From positions 4,336,001-4,400,000 of the forward strand of contig NZ_LT630003.1 in NCBI RefSeq assembly GCF_900105615.1: 64,000 nt of DNA, written 5' to 3'. Both the position numbers and the translations under genes were made by a program. The notes under the pieces are model-generated. The model saw nothing but the letters and a program-made list of their open reading frames with translations, made no database searches and was not told where the DNA came from. This DNA is from Lacrimispora sphenoides JCM 1415 (GTDB lineage: Bacteria > Bacillota > Clostridia > Lachnospirales > Lachnospiraceae). This document shows positions 29,115 through 37,701 of the stretch, in pieces; position 1 is the stretch's first letter, and every line of letters begins with the position of its first letter.

Positions 29115-31733
29115 TTATTTACCATAGTAAGCCTTTAAATACATTTCTTTGATCTCACTCATAAGAGGATATCTCGGGTTTGCACCTGTACACTGGTCAT
29201 CAAATGCATTTTCAACCATTTCATCCAGAGTATCCAGGAAGTGTTTCTCATCGATTCCATATTCCTTAATGGTTGCCTTGATTCCCACTGCCTTCTTTAA
29301 TTCCTCAATCTTAGCAATGAACTTCTTAAGCAGATCTGCATCATCCTTACCTTCGATACCACAGAAACGTGCACACTCTGCATACCTTGCAAGGGTATGA
29401 GGATACTCATATTGTGGGAAGGTTCCCATTTTTGTAGGAACTTCACAAGCATTGAATTCCATAACCAAGGTGATCAGCAATGCATTTGCTACACCGTGTG
29501 GAAGGTGATGATAAGCACCTAATTTATGAGCCATGGAATGGCATACACCTAAGAATGCGTTATTAAATGCCATACCGGCCATACAGGAAGCATCTGCCAT
29601 CTTACATCTTGCCTCTACGTTGGTTCCGTCGTTGTATGCGATAGGCAGATAGTTAAATACATTTTTCATTGACTTAAGAGCAAGACCATCGGTATAATCA
29701 GAAGCCATTATGGAAGCATAAGCCTCCAATGCATGAGTCATAACGTCAATACCAGAAGCACTTGTAAGGCCCTTAGGCTGACTCATCATGTTGTCTGCAT
29801 CAACGATAGCCATATTCGGCATTAATTCATAGTCTGCAAGCGGATATTTCACCCCTGTTTCCTGATCCGTGATAACCGCGAAAGAGGTTACCTCTGAACC
29901 AGTACCGGAAGAAGTTGGGATCGCTACAAAGTAAGCCTTTTCACCCATTTTAGGGAATGTGTAGACTCTCTTGCGGATATCCATAAAGCGCATGGCCATA
30001 TCCTGGAAATCTACCTCAGGATGCTCATACATTACCCACATGATCTTGGCTGCGTCCATGGCGGAACCACCACCTAAGGCGATAATGGTATCCGGCTGGA
30101 ATGCCTTCATAGCCGCTGCTCCTGCCTGGGCATTTGCAAGGGTCGGGTCTGGCTGGACATCGGAGAATACGGAGTAAACAATGCCCATTTCATCTAATTT
30201 ATCTGTAATCGGTTTGGTATAACCGTTCATGTAAAGGAAGGAGTCTGTTACTATAAATGCTCTCTTTTTGTTATATACATCCTTTAATTCGCTAAGTGCG
30301 ACAGGCATACAACCCTTTTTAAAGTAAACCTTTTCCGGATTTCTGAACCACAGCATGTTCTCTCTCCTCTCAGCAACGGTCTTAATATTCAGCAAATGCT
30401 TAACCCCAACGTTTTCAGAAACAGAGTTTCCGCCCCAGGAACCACAGCCCAGAGTCAGGGATGGCTGAAGCTTGAAGTTGTAAAGATCGCCGATTCCGCC
30501 ATGAGAAGAAGGAGTATTCACCAGGATACGGCAGGTTTTCATAGCCGCTGCATGCTTTTCCATTTTCTCTTTTTCATTTACATTTATATAGAGAGAAGAA
30601 GTATGTCCGTAACCGCCGTCAGCAACCAGCTGTTCTGCCTTCTCAATGGCTTCATCAAAGGTCTTAGCCTTATACATAGCCAGAACCGGTGACAGTTTCT
30701 CATGTGCGAATTCTTCTTCAATATTAACGCTCTCAACTTCACCGATCAGGATCTTTGCGGATTCAGGAACTTCCACGCCTGCAAGCTTTGCAATGGTGTG
30801 GGCTTTTTGGCCTACGATCTTGGCATTTAAGGCTCCGTTGATAATAATGGTCTTACGAACCTTATTCAGTTCATCTTCCTTCAGGAAATAGCATCCTCTA
30901 GCAGCAAATTCTTTTTTAACCGCATCATAAATAGGTTCAAGTACTGTTACAGACTGCTCAGAAGCACAGATCATACCATTATCAAAGGTCTTGGAATGAA
31001 TGATGGAGCTGACTGCCATCTTAATATCCGCCGTATCATCAATGATTACAGGGGTATTGCCTGCACCAACGCCAAGGGCTGGCTTTCCGGAAGAATATGC
31101 AGCCTTCACCATTCCCGGGCCGCCGGTCGCCAGAATGATATCTGCGCTTCTCATGACCTCATTGGTCAGTTCCAGAGAAGGAACGTCGATCCATCCAATG
31201 ATCCCTTCCGGTGCGCCGGCTTTGACAGCTGCATCAAGTACCACCTTTGCAGCCGCAATGGTAGAATTCTTTGCACGGGGGTGAGGGGAAATCATGATAG
31301 CATTTCTGGTCTTTAAGCTGATCAGTGTCTTAAAAATAGCAGTTGAAGTTGGGTTTGTGGTAGGGATAACTGCCGCAATCAGACCAATAGGCTCTGCAAT
31401 TTTCTTAATGCCAAATGCCTTATCTTCTTCGATCACACCGCAGGTCTTGGTGTCCTTATAAGTGTTATAAATATATTCTGCAGCATAGTTGTTCTTAATG
31501 ACCTTATCTTCCACAACACCCATGCCGGTTTCTTCTACAGCCATTTTTGCCAGAGGAATTCTTAACTTATTGGCAGCACTTGCTGCTTCATAAAAGATCT
31601 TATCCACCTGTTCCTGGGTGAAGGAAGCAAATACTCTCTGAGCCTCTCTCATGGCTTCCATCTTTGCAATCAGGGCATCTACACTATCAATGATATCAGG
31701 AATTCTTACCTGTTCTTCTTTCTTTGCCATCAT
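29115..31733 (-). CDS. adhE: Bifunctional acetaldehyde-CoA/alcohol dehydrogenase
   Basis: 872 residues, the normal length of AdhE. It converts acetyl-CoA to acetaldehyde and then ethanol, regenerating two NAD+ per acetyl-CoA during fermentation. The N-terminal aldehyde-dehydrogenase domain (about 10-440) has the cysteine nucleophile in NGMICASEQS (near residue 253). A linker leads to the iron-type alcohol dehydrogenase domain (about 460-872), with GGGSAMDAAK (NAD binding) and the metal-ligand region CHSMAHKLGAYHHLPHG (about 725-741). Family members form spirosome filaments. Two adjacent ATGs follow TTGGAGG; I use the first. It is monocistronic with a strong promoter at 31818-31846 and an operator-like dyad over the start site, so redox control is plausible. 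Confidence 0.97.
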   Translation of the reverse strand: MMAKKEEQVRIPDIIDSVDALIAKMEAMREAQRVFASFTQEQVDKIFYEAASAANKLRIPLAKMAVEETGMGVVEDKVIKNNYAAEYIYNTYKDTKTCGVIEEDKAFGIKKIAEPIGLIAAVIPTTNPTSTAIFKTLISLKTRNAIMISPHPRAKNSTIAAAKVVLDAAVKAGAPEGIIGWIDVPSLELTNEVMRSADIILATGGPGMVKAAYSSGKPALGVGAGNTPVIIDDTADIKMAVSSIIHSKTFDNGMICASEQSVTVLEPIYDAVKKEFAARGCYFLKEDELNKVRKTIIINGALNAKIVGQKAHTIAKLAGVEVPESAKILIGEVESVNIEEEFAHEKLSPVLAMYKAKTFDEAIEKAEQLVADGGYGHTSSLYINVNEKEKMEKHAAAMKTCRILVNTPSSHGGIGDLYNFKLQPSLTLGCGSWGGNSVSENVGVKHLLNIKTVAERRENMLWFRNPEKVYFKKGCMPVALSELKDVYNKKRAFIVTDSFLYMNGYTKPITDKLDEMGIVYSVFSDVQPDPTLANAQAGAAAMKAFQPDTIIALGGGSAMDAAKIMWVMYEHPEVDFQDMAMRFMDIRKRVYTFPKMGEKAYFVAIPTSSGTGSEVTSFAVITDQETGVKYPLADYELMPNMAIVDADNMMSQPKGLTSASGIDVMTHALEAYASIMASDYTDGLALKSMKNVFNYLPIAYNDGTNVEARCKMADASCMAGMAFNNAFLGVCHSMAHKLGAYHHLPHGVANALLITLVMEFNACEVPTKMGTFPQYEYPHTLARYAECARFCGIEGKDDADLLKKFIAKIEELKKAVGIKATIKEYGIDEKHFLDTLDEMVENAFDDQCTGANPRYPLMSEIKEMYLKAYYGK

Positions 31734-31796
31734 GATTTTCCTCCAATTTTTAAATAGGTTAAATAGTTATATAGATATTTTTATATCGATATTTTT

Positions 31797-31813
31797 TTAA
31801 CGATCTATCGTAA
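31797..31813. promoter_or_regulatory. Operator-like dyad at the adhE transcription start
   Basis: TTAACGATCTATCGTAA, an inverted repeat lying across the predicted start site of adhE. It is similar in size and AT-rich ends to Rex sites, but the core does not match the Rex consensus, so the regulator is open. Confidence 0.4.
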
Positions 31814-31817
31814 CTTC

Positions 31818-31846
31818 ATTATATGTCATTGTTATTTTTTTGTCAA
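31818..31846 (-). promoter_or_regulatory. Sigma-A type promoter of adhE
   Basis: Minus strand: TTGACA, 17 bp, TATAAT, a perfect consensus match. The leader is about 75 nt. Confidence 0.88.
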
Positions 31847-31849
31847 TGT

Positions 31850-32217
31850 TATATTTTACAAAAAAATACAAGGTTCAAGCTATTTTTTATTCAAATCTTA
31901 TATTTTGACTTTAACATGATAACTCTTCTGAGCGCTCTGCTCTTTTCTTATAAAACATATTTTCAGAAGAAAAAACACTCCTGATAAACAGAGGAACGGT
32001 TAAAAAGCAGTCCTTTTATCTTCCCTTGCGCTGTAAGCTCAGATAATTTATATTATGAAAACAAAAAAGTTTTTACAATCGGATGGACGGCAGTAAAACA
32101 CTGCCTTTTATCAGAAATCTGAAAAGCGATTTCTGATAAGTTATATTCTGAGCATCTATTTCCTGGTTTATTATAAGATAAAAGAACGAAATAAGGACTT
32201 TGGACGGATTTAAAAAC
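31850..32217. other. AT-rich intergenic region between adhE and coaW promoters
   Basis: No credible gene. It holds two notable folds: a small plus-strand terminator-like hairpin GGCAGT/ACTGCC followed by TTTTA (32089-32109), and immediately after it a perfect 12-bp inverted repeat TTATCAGAAATC/GATTTCTGATAA (32108-32139). The first could end a short untranslated RNA; the second could be an operator. Confidence 0.5.
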
Positions 32218-32246
32218 TTGGCAATGCGCATCATGTATGATATAGT
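32218..32246 (+). promoter_or_regulatory. Sigma-A type promoter of coaW
   Basis: TTGGCA, 17 bp, TATAGT. The leader of about 110 nt contains two small hairpins (CCTTG/CAAGG near 32252 and TACCTT/AAGGTA near 32291). Confidence 0.65.
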
Positions 32247-32361
32247 AAGCCTTGAGCCGCAAGGTTTTCTGTGGGGAAATATAATTATGTTACCTTAAAT
32301 ACAACTTTTTCAAAGGTACGGTTATATTTTTTATATATAAGAATAAGAGGATTTAAAAATT

Positions 32362-33228
32362 ATGAAAATTACAATTGGAATTGATCTTGGAGGAAGTACC
32401 ACTAAAATTGTAGGATTTCAAGATAATAAATTAAAAATTCCTACTTTTGTTAAAGCTGATAACCCAATTGCATCTCTGTTTGGAGCTCTTGGAAAATTCA
32501 TCTATGAAAACAACATCCAGTTGAATGAAATTGAAAAGATTATGATCACAGGGGTTGGCAGCGCATACGTAGACCAGCCTTTATATGGAATTCCTACTTA
32601 TAAGGTAGACGAGTTCACCTGCAATGGTCTTGGAGGACAATACTTTACAGGGTTAAATGACTTAATCGTCGTGAGCATGGGAACAGGAACCTCTCTTGTC
32701 CAGGTAAACGGAGATAAAATTGTCCATACCGGAGGAATCGGCATTGGAGGCGGAACCATCCTCGGTCTTTCAAGCCTCCTTTTAAAAACCCAGGATATCT
32801 CCCAGATCATGGAGCTTGCTAGCAGGGGAAATATAAGCAACATTGACTTGCAGATACAGGATATCTCAAAAAAGCCCCTTCCAGGCCTTCCTCTTTCTGC
32901 CACAGCCTCTAACTTCGGCAAGGTACGCAATCTTGTTTCCGACGAGGATATCGCTGCAGGAATCATTAATATGGTGCTTCAGGTGATTGGAAAATCTGCT
33001 ATTTTATCTTCCTTAAACAGCAACATCAACAATTTTGTCATGACCGGGAATCTTGCAAAATTCCCTCAGTGCAAAGGCGTCTTTCAATCTCTTGAAACGA
33101 TGTTCCAGGTCCATTTTATTATACCGGATCAGGCAGAATACGGTACTGCAATAGGAGCAGCCCTTACAGAAGAACGCCATATGGAAATGAGGCAGATTTT
33201 ATATCCTTCCGAAAATACGCCTTTATAG
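32362..33228 (+). CDS. coaW: Type II pantothenate kinase
   Basis: 288 residues, close to the bacterial (staphylococcal) type II enzyme. It phosphorylates pantothenate, the first step of coenzyme A synthesis, in the cytoplasm. An ASKHA-fold phosphate-binding loop GIDLGGSTTK lies at 5-14. VSMGTGTSLV (about 104-113) and HTGGIGIGGGTILGL (about 121-135) are the characteristic fumble-family segments. The C-terminal AEYGTAIGAAL closes the adenosine-binding site. The ATG follows AGAGGA at long spacing. It is monocistronic between its own promoter and a bidirectional terminator. The other kinase types (CoaA, CoaX) do not carry these motifs. Confidence 0.9.
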   Translation: MKITIGIDLGGSTTKIVGFQDNKLKIPTFVKADNPIASLFGALGKFIYENNIQLNEIEKIMITGVGSAYVDQPLYGIPTYKVDEFTCNGLGGQYFTGLNDLIVVSMGTGTSLVQVNGDKIVHTGGIGIGGGTILGLSSLLLKTQDISQIMELASRGNISNIDLQIQDISKKPLPGLPLSATASNFGKVRNLVSDEDIAAGIINMVLQVIGKSAILSSLNSNINNFVMTGNLAKFPQCKGVFQSLETMFQVHFIIPDQAEYGTAIGAALTEERHMEMRQILYPSENTPL

Positions 33229-33255
33229 AATTATTGTAAACTAAAGATTTTTCTC

Positions 33256-33293
33256 AAAAAACCAGGTACAGCTTTTGCCGTACCTGGTTTTTT
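33256..33293. terminator. Bidirectional terminator between coaW and the DUF4446 gene
   Basis: Stem CCAGGTAC/GTACCTGG flanked by AAAAAA and TTTTTT, so it works for both converging units; it overlaps the last bases of the DUF4446 gene. Confidence 0.85.
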
Positions 33294-33798
33294 ATGAATG
33301 ATATCCCAATGCCTGCTCCAAAGCATCCTTTTCTTCGCTTCCAAGCAAAACATCTGTTTCTCCTCTTTCCACTTCCTTGATGTAAACATAGCACCCTTCC
33401 CGGCTATGAACAGAATTCAAAACAAAACCGGAATTTGTATAATCGAGGATTGCCATTGCAAAACTTAAGTTTCCGCCCATCCCTTTAAACGCATTGTATT
33501 TTACAAGCCCGAATTTCTGGAGAGCACTTCTGTAATTCTTATTGGTATTTCGAAGAGAATCTTTATTGGACCGGTCTTCTGCTTTTAATTCCGCAATATC
33601 TTCCATCTGCTCCATAATAATCTCTTCCAGAGTTTCTGCATCCTTCCCCCTCATAAAATAGTCGTATCTGCGATACAGCTTTCTCATCTGAACCAGACAT
33701 ATGATTACAACGATCAGTAATATCATGGTAATTACAGCTAATCCAATGATTAAAAAAGCAGGGTCAACCGGCAACTGATTCAATATACTGTTGTCCAT
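33292..33798 (-). CDS. DUF4446 family membrane-anchored protein
   Basis: 168 residues. One N-terminal transmembrane segment (about 15-40, AFLIIGLAVITMILLIVV) is followed by a basic/charged coiled-coil-like stretch (45-90) and a small C-terminal domain (95-168) containing KYNAFKGMGGNLSFAMAILD, the recognisable core of DUF4446. Members are often encoded just downstream of spo0J/parB in Clostridia, as here (24 bp after spo0J). No biochemical role is known; position and topology suggest a link to chromosome segregation or the envelope, which is inference. ATG at 33798 follows GAGGACG. Confidence 0.85.
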   Translation of the reverse strand: MDNSILNQLPVDPAFLIIGLAVITMILLIVVIICLVQMRKLYRRYDYFMRGKDAETLEEIIMEQMEDIAELKAEDRSNKDSLRNTNKNYRSALQKFGLVKYNAFKGMGGNLSFAMAILDYTNSGFVLNSVHSREGCYVYIKEVERGETDVLLGSEEKDALEQALGYHS

Positions 33799-33822
33799 TC
33801 TTTCGTCCTCGCTTCCATGATG

Positions 33823-34767
33823 TTATCTTATGGATTCTATCAACTCTACTATTCTTTCCAATTCTGCCTCAGAATAGTACTCTATTTCCACTCTTCCTTT
33901 ATTACTGTCTTTCCGGTTGATGCTTACCTTGGTTCCCATGGCAGTTTTCATCCGGTCTTCCAGTTCTCTGAAAATCAGGAAAATGCTCTCATCCTCTTCC
34001 TTTTTTTCTTTTGGTTCCTTTTTCTTTGATAAGGTTTTTACAAGTTTTTCCACCTCACGGACGCTGAGATTTTCAGCGACGATCCTTCCCGCAATCTGAA
34101 ATTGCAATTCCGGATCATCAACAGCCAGAAGCGCCCTGGCATGTCCTCCCGTGATCTGGTTTTGAATAAGCATATCCTGGACTTTTTTCTCCAGCTTTAA
34201 TAAACGCATGCTGTTGGCTATTGTTACTCTGTTTTTGGCCACTCGCGCTGCGATCTCTTCCTGCTTTAATCCAAATTCCTGCATTAGCTTTTGATAAGCC
34301 TTGGCTTCTTCAATGGGATTTAAATCTTCTCTCTGAACATTTTCAATCAATGCGATTTCCATTGATTGCTGCTTCGTATATTCCCGGATTACCACAGGTA
34401 CTTCTTTCAAACCTGCCAGTTTTGCTGCCCTCCATCTGCGTTCACCGGCGATGATTTCATAGAAATCCCCTTTTTTCTGTACTAAAAGCGGCTGTAAAAC
34501 ACCATATTCTTTCATGGATTCCGCCAATTCCATGAGGGATTCCTCCCGAAATTCCATTCTAGGCTGATTATGGTTTGGTTCAATGGAGGATAATTTGAGG
34601 AACATCTCTTTTCCGACTTCCGGTTCCTCTTCCTTTTTTTCTGCTTTTGCGTTTGTCTGCTCCGGTTTTGGATGGTTTTTCTTTTCCTGTTCCTCTGCCG
34701 CAGATTCCATTACTTCATCTCCGAAAATTGCTCCAAGACCTTTTCCTAAACCCGTTCTCTTTGCCAT
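33823..34767 (-). CDS. parB: Chromosome-partitioning protein ParB/Spo0J
   Basis: 314 residues. It binds parS, spreads along DNA as a CTP-dependent clamp and loads SMC near the origin. A short Lys/Glu-rich N-terminal segment that starts with GLGKGLGAIFGDE, as in Spo0J proteins, is followed by an acidic/Gln linker. The ParB/CTPase domain has IIAGERRWRAAK (about 100-112). The helix-turn-helix parS-binding domain (about 140-200) contains KNRVTIANSMRLLKL and GHARALL. The C-terminal dimerisation domain ends at 314. It starts 2 bp after the soj stop, so the pair is translationally coupled. Three perfect parS sites lie nearby. Confidence 0.96.
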   Translation of the reverse strand: MAKRTGLGKGLGAIFGDEVMESAAEEQEKKNHPKPEQTNAKAEKKEEEPEVGKEMFLKLSSIEPNHNQPRMEFREESLMELAESMKEYGVLQPLLVQKKGDFYEIIAGERRWRAAKLAGLKEVPVVIREYTKQQSMEIALIENVQREDLNPIEEAKAYQKLMQEFGLKQEEIAARVAKNRVTIANSMRLLKLEKKVQDMLIQNQITGGHARALLAVDDPELQFQIAGRIVAENLSVREVEKLVKTLSKKKEPKEKKEEDESIFLIFRELEDRMKTAMGTKVSINRKDSNKGRVEIEYYSEAELERIVELIESIR

Positions 34768-34769
34768 AA

Positions 34770-35540
34770 TTATATCTCTTCTCCTCTGCTTATTACTTCT
34801 GCCGCCAGCAGCCGGTAGCTCTCCGCTCCCGCTGATCTGGAATCATATAAATTAATCGGCATTCCATGGCTGGGAGCCTCTGCCAGTCTGACATTTCTGG
34901 GTATAATGGTTTTATAGATATTCTGGTTTAAATTATTTTTAACGCTCTCAACAACCTCCAGAGATAGATTTGTCCTGGCATCATACATGGTAAAAACCAC
35001 ACCTTCCATCTCAAGAGCAGGATTTAGTTTCTTTTTTACCAGATTTACGGTTTTCAGCACCTGGCTCAAGCCCTCTAATGCGTAATATTCACATTGAATT
35101 GGTACCAATACGGTGTTTGCAGCTGTTAAGGCATTAATTGTCAATAGATTCAATGACGGAGGACAATCTATGATAATAAAATCATAGTGATTCTTGATTT
35201 TTTCAAGATATGTTTTGAGGAGTGTTTCCTTGTTCTCAATTTCCAGTAATTCGATCTCTGCTCCTGCTAAATCCACATTAGAAGGAAGCAAATCCAGGTT
35301 TTCCTGAACATTGGTGATCAAACACTCTTCAATTTCACACTCTCCTACCAGCAGATCGTATACCGTTCGCTCAATGGAACTTTTTTCGATTCCCAGTCCG
35401 CTGGTCTCGTTTCCCTGTGGATCAAAATCCACAGCCAATACCCGCTGTCTTGATTCCGCCAGACAAGCAGATAAATTGATCGCGGTAGTCGTTTTACCAA
35501 CTCCGCCCTTCTGGTTTGCTATCGCAATGATTCTTCCCAT
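34770..35540 (-). CDS. soj: Chromosome-partitioning ATPase ParA/Soj
   Basis: 256 residues, the typical length of Soj. It is a dimeric, DNA-binding ATPase that works with ParB in origin segregation and modulates DnaA. A deviant Walker A KGGVGKTT lies at 11-18 with the signature lysine, Walker A' is FDPQGN (about 39-44), and Walker B is IIIDCPPSL (about 120-128). ATG at 35540 follows TAGGAGGC. It is the first gene of soj-parB-DUF4446; its upstream region carries two hairpins and a perfect parS. Confidence 0.97.
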   Translation of the reverse strand: MGRIIAIANQKGGVGKTTTAINLSACLAESRQRVLAVDFDPQGNETSGLGIEKSSIERTVYDLLVGECEIEECLITNVQENLDLLPSNVDLAGAEIELLEIENKETLLKTYLEKIKNHYDFIIIDCPPSLNLLTINALTAANTVLVPIQCEYYALEGLSQVLKTVNLVKKKLNPALEMEGVVFTMYDARTNLSLEVVESVKNNLNQNIYKTIIPRNVRLAEAPSHGMPINLYDSRSAGAESYRLLAAEVISRGEEI

Positions 35541-35615
35541 TTTTAATTTTGCCTCCTAATGAACCGATCGGATATGCTTGTTTATCCATTTGACACCTGA
35601 TAAAGAAGGGTGTAC

Positions 35616-35683
35616 AGTGCCCGGTATAGCAGGGCACGTTATTCATAAATGAAAGGTTGAAAGATGTTCTTTTTTCAACCTTT
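35616..35683 (-). other. Two hairpins in the soj leader
   Basis: GTGCCC/GGGCAC (35616-35636) and AAAGGTTGAAA/TTTCAACCTTT (35651-35682) lie between a weak TATACT -10 (near 35730) and soj. Neither has a proper T-run, so attenuation is possible but not shown. Confidence 0.35.
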
Positions 35684-35786
35684 TCCTGTTACAACATTTG
35701 GAAATTGCAGTTCAATGTAGAGTATAGCATACTTTATTTTTTTTTCCTATGGTTTCCTGTAAAAAAAATCTATAATTTATAAAAAA

Positions 35787-35802
35787 TGTTTCACGTGAAA
35801 CA
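35787..35802. promoter_or_regulatory. parS: parS site 1
   Basis: TGTTTCACGTGAAACA, an exact match to the 16-bp parS palindrome bound by Spo0J/ParB. It lies between soj and the divergent hydrolase-like gene. Confidence 0.97.
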
Positions 35803-35860
35803 TTTTACCAGGTTAATATAGGTTTTTCCAAGTTTTAAGAATAAATTAATATGTTAGACG

Positions 35861-35889
35861 TTGTAAGTCCATATTGATTATATTATAAT
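35861..35889 (+). promoter_or_regulatory. Sigma-A type promoter of the hydrolase-like gene
   Basis: TTGTAA, 17 bp, TATAAT, about 60 bp downstream of parS site 1 and 33 bp before the start codon. Confidence 0.7.
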
Positions 35890-35922
35890 AAGAAAAGATT
35901 AACCTATTTCAGGAGGTAAAGT

Positions 35923-36870
35923 ATGAAAACAAAGAACAAACTATTGACCCTGCTCATTCTATCAGCCAGTACAGCTGTTACCACTGCTGTCATTAATAAA
36001 TGTATTAAATATTCCGCAACCTCCAAAAACATATTAGCTGATTCAAAATCCCTTTGTTATAAATGGCGATTTGGCAACATTCACTATACAAAAACCGGAA
36101 CAGGAAAGCCGCTCTTACTCATTCATGATTTAACGGCTTGTTCCAGCGGATACGAATGGAATCAGATGGTAAATCATTTAAAAGAAGAGTATACCGTATA
36201 TACCTTAGACCTTCTGGGATGTGGACGCTCTGAAAAACCGGATCTGACTTATACCAATTATCTATATGTTCAGTTGATCTCTGACTTTATTAAATCAGAA
36301 ATTGGACATCGTACCAATGTCATTGCATCCGGCTCTTCTTCACCGCTTGCTGTTATGGCCTGTAATCAGTCCCCGGAATTATTTAATCAGATCATGCTGA
36401 TTAATCCAGATTCCTTACTGACATGCAGCCAGATTCCAAACAAGCATGGTAGAGTTTATAAATTTATTTTGGACTTGCCTATATTGGGGACATTGCTCTA
36501 TCACATTGCTACCAGTAAGCAGGCAATTATGGAGGAATTTTCCAATAATTTTTGCAATCCTTATTCCGTTAATACCTCTCTGGTTGATGCTTATTATGAA
36601 TCAGCTCATCTGGGCGATTCTCCCAAATCCTTATATGCCAGTGTAAGATGCAATTATACCAAGTGCAATATTGTTAATGCCTTAAAGAAAATCAATCATA
36701 GCATCTATATCATAGGGGGATGTGAAATGGAAAATATTAACGAGATGATTCGGGAATATCAGATATATAATCCGGCCATTGAAAGTTCACTGGTTAGTAA
36801 CTCCAAGTACCTTCCTCAATTAGAAAATCCTTCTGAGCTGTATCGTGCCATTCAAATATTCTTTGTTTAA
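35923..36870 (+). CDS. Alpha/beta-hydrolase-fold protein, membrane-anchored, probable pseudo-enzyme
   Basis: 315 residues. An N-terminal hydrophobic anchor (about 7-25) is followed by an alpha/beta-hydrolase fold: LLLIHDLTACSSGYEW (about 64-79, oxyanion-hole region), VYTLDLLGCGRSEKPD (strand-helix typical of the fold), and a nucleophile-elbow position G137-S-S139-S-P141 in which the final small Gly is Pro. Near the end the usual GHxxxxE(N/H)P segment reads SKYLPQLENP, with Tyr296 where the catalytic His should be. No clear Asp is seen in the acid loop (IIGGCEMEN). The fold is therefore kept while the triad looks lost. ATG follows TCAGGAGGT. It is the only plus-strand gene in the left origin block, flanked on both sides by parS. 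Confidence 0.85.
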   Translation: MKTKNKLLTLLILSASTAVTTAVINKCIKYSATSKNILADSKSLCYKWRFGNIHYTKTGTGKPLLLIHDLTACSSGYEWNQMVNHLKEEYTVYTLDLLGCGRSEKPDLTYTNYLYVQLISDFIKSEIGHRTNVIASGSSSPLAVMACNQSPELFNQIMLINPDSLLTCSQIPNKHGRVYKFILDLPILGTLLYHIATSKQAIMEEFSNNFCNPYSVNTSLVDAYYESAHLGDSPKSLYASVRCNYTKCNIVNALKKINHSIYIIGGCEMENINEMIREYQIYNPAIESSLVSNSKYLPQLENPSELYRAIQIFFV

Positions 36871-36890
36871 TTATTAGAATAAAAAAATAA

Positions 36891-36906
36891 TGTTTCACGT
36901 GAAACA
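36891..36906. promoter_or_regulatory. parS: parS site 2
   Basis: Exact 16-bp parS palindrome, 20 bp after the hydrolase-like gene. Confidence 0.97.
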
Positions 36907-36941
36907 TCCACTGCACCAATGCAGAATTAATAACTCATGGA

Positions 36942-36957
36942 TGTTTCACGTGAAACA
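36942..36957. promoter_or_regulatory. parS: parS site 3
   Basis: Exact 16-bp parS palindrome, 51 bp from site 2 and 2 bp beyond the rsmG stop codon. Confidence 0.97.
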
Positions 36958-36959
36958 TT

Positions 36960-37691
36960 TTATTTTAACGGTTCCTTTGAAGGTAAACCCGCTTTTCTTG
37001 GATACTTTTTAGAGGTGCCATTATTCTTGGCTATCTTAACCAATGATCGCTCAGCATCTGTTCCAGGCAATAAAAAGGTCTTTACTTCTTTTACACTTCC
37101 GCCTAATAAAAATATGGCATGTTTTGCCGCTCCCAGCTCTTCTTCAATCTTTCCGGACTTATATGGAATAAAATAACCTCCAACCTTTGCAAAAGGCATG
37201 CAATACTCAGATAATGTGCTAAGATTAGCAACTGCTCTGGAAACACAAAGATCATACTGCTCCCTATGAAGAGAATCTCTTCCCAGGTCTTCCGCTCTCC
37301 CATGGATGGCTTCTATTTTATCAAGCCCTAAACGGCTGATCACTTCATTTAAAAAATTTATCCTTTTATTCAAGGAATCCATTAATGTTATCCTTAATTC
37401 AGGAAATGCGATCTTTAAAGGTATTCCCGGAAATCCCGCTCCCGTTCCCACATCAATGATCCTATAATCCTTTGTTCCAATCTCCTCCACCGCTTTTATC
37501 AGGGATAAACTATCCACAAAGTGCTTTGTTATCACTTCATCCATTTCTGTAATTGCAGTTAAATTCATGAGTTTATTCCATTCTACTAATAATTGAAAAT
37601 AATCATAAAATTGATTTATTTGATTTTCTTTTAATTCAATAGATAATAAACTCAATTCTTTCCGGAGACTCTCTTCAAATGCTCCTGTCAT
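36960..37691 (-). CDS. rsmG: 16S rRNA (guanine527-N7)-methyltransferase
   Basis: 243 residues from the ATG at 37691, which follows GAGGAA; a longer in-frame extension would run back into mnmG and is not conserved. RsmG methylates G527 of 16S rRNA using S-adenosylmethionine. Visible are LVEWNKLMNLTAITE (about 32-46), the SAM-binding IDVGTGAGFPGIPL (about 76-89), and the RAVANLS segment (about 147-153). It ends the rpmH-to-rsmG run and overlaps the mnmG 3' region by position only (10 bp gap). Confidence 0.95.
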   Translation of the reverse strand: MTGAFEESLRKELSLLSIELKENQINQFYDYFQLLVEWNKLMNLTAITEMDEVITKHFVDSLSLIKAVEEIGTKDYRIIDVGTGAGFPGIPLKIAFPELRITLMDSLNKRINFLNEVISRLGLDKIEAIHGRAEDLGRDSLHREQYDLCVSRAVANLSTLSEYCMPFAKVGGYFIPYKSGKIEEELGAAKHAIFLLGGSVKEVKTFLLPGTDAERSLVKIAKNNGTSKKYPRKAGLPSKEPLK

Positions 37692-37701
37692 ATATAATTC
37701 C

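Noticed and set aside
31797..31813. Rex redox-repressor site at adhE
   Set aside because: The dyad has TTAACGAT arms and does not match TTGTTAA-N4-TTAACAA closely enough to name the regulator.
32053..32262. 69-codon minus-strand reading frame in the adhE-coaW gap
   Set aside because: TTG start without Shine-Dalgarno sequence, covers a palindrome and the coaW promoter, composition not protein-like.
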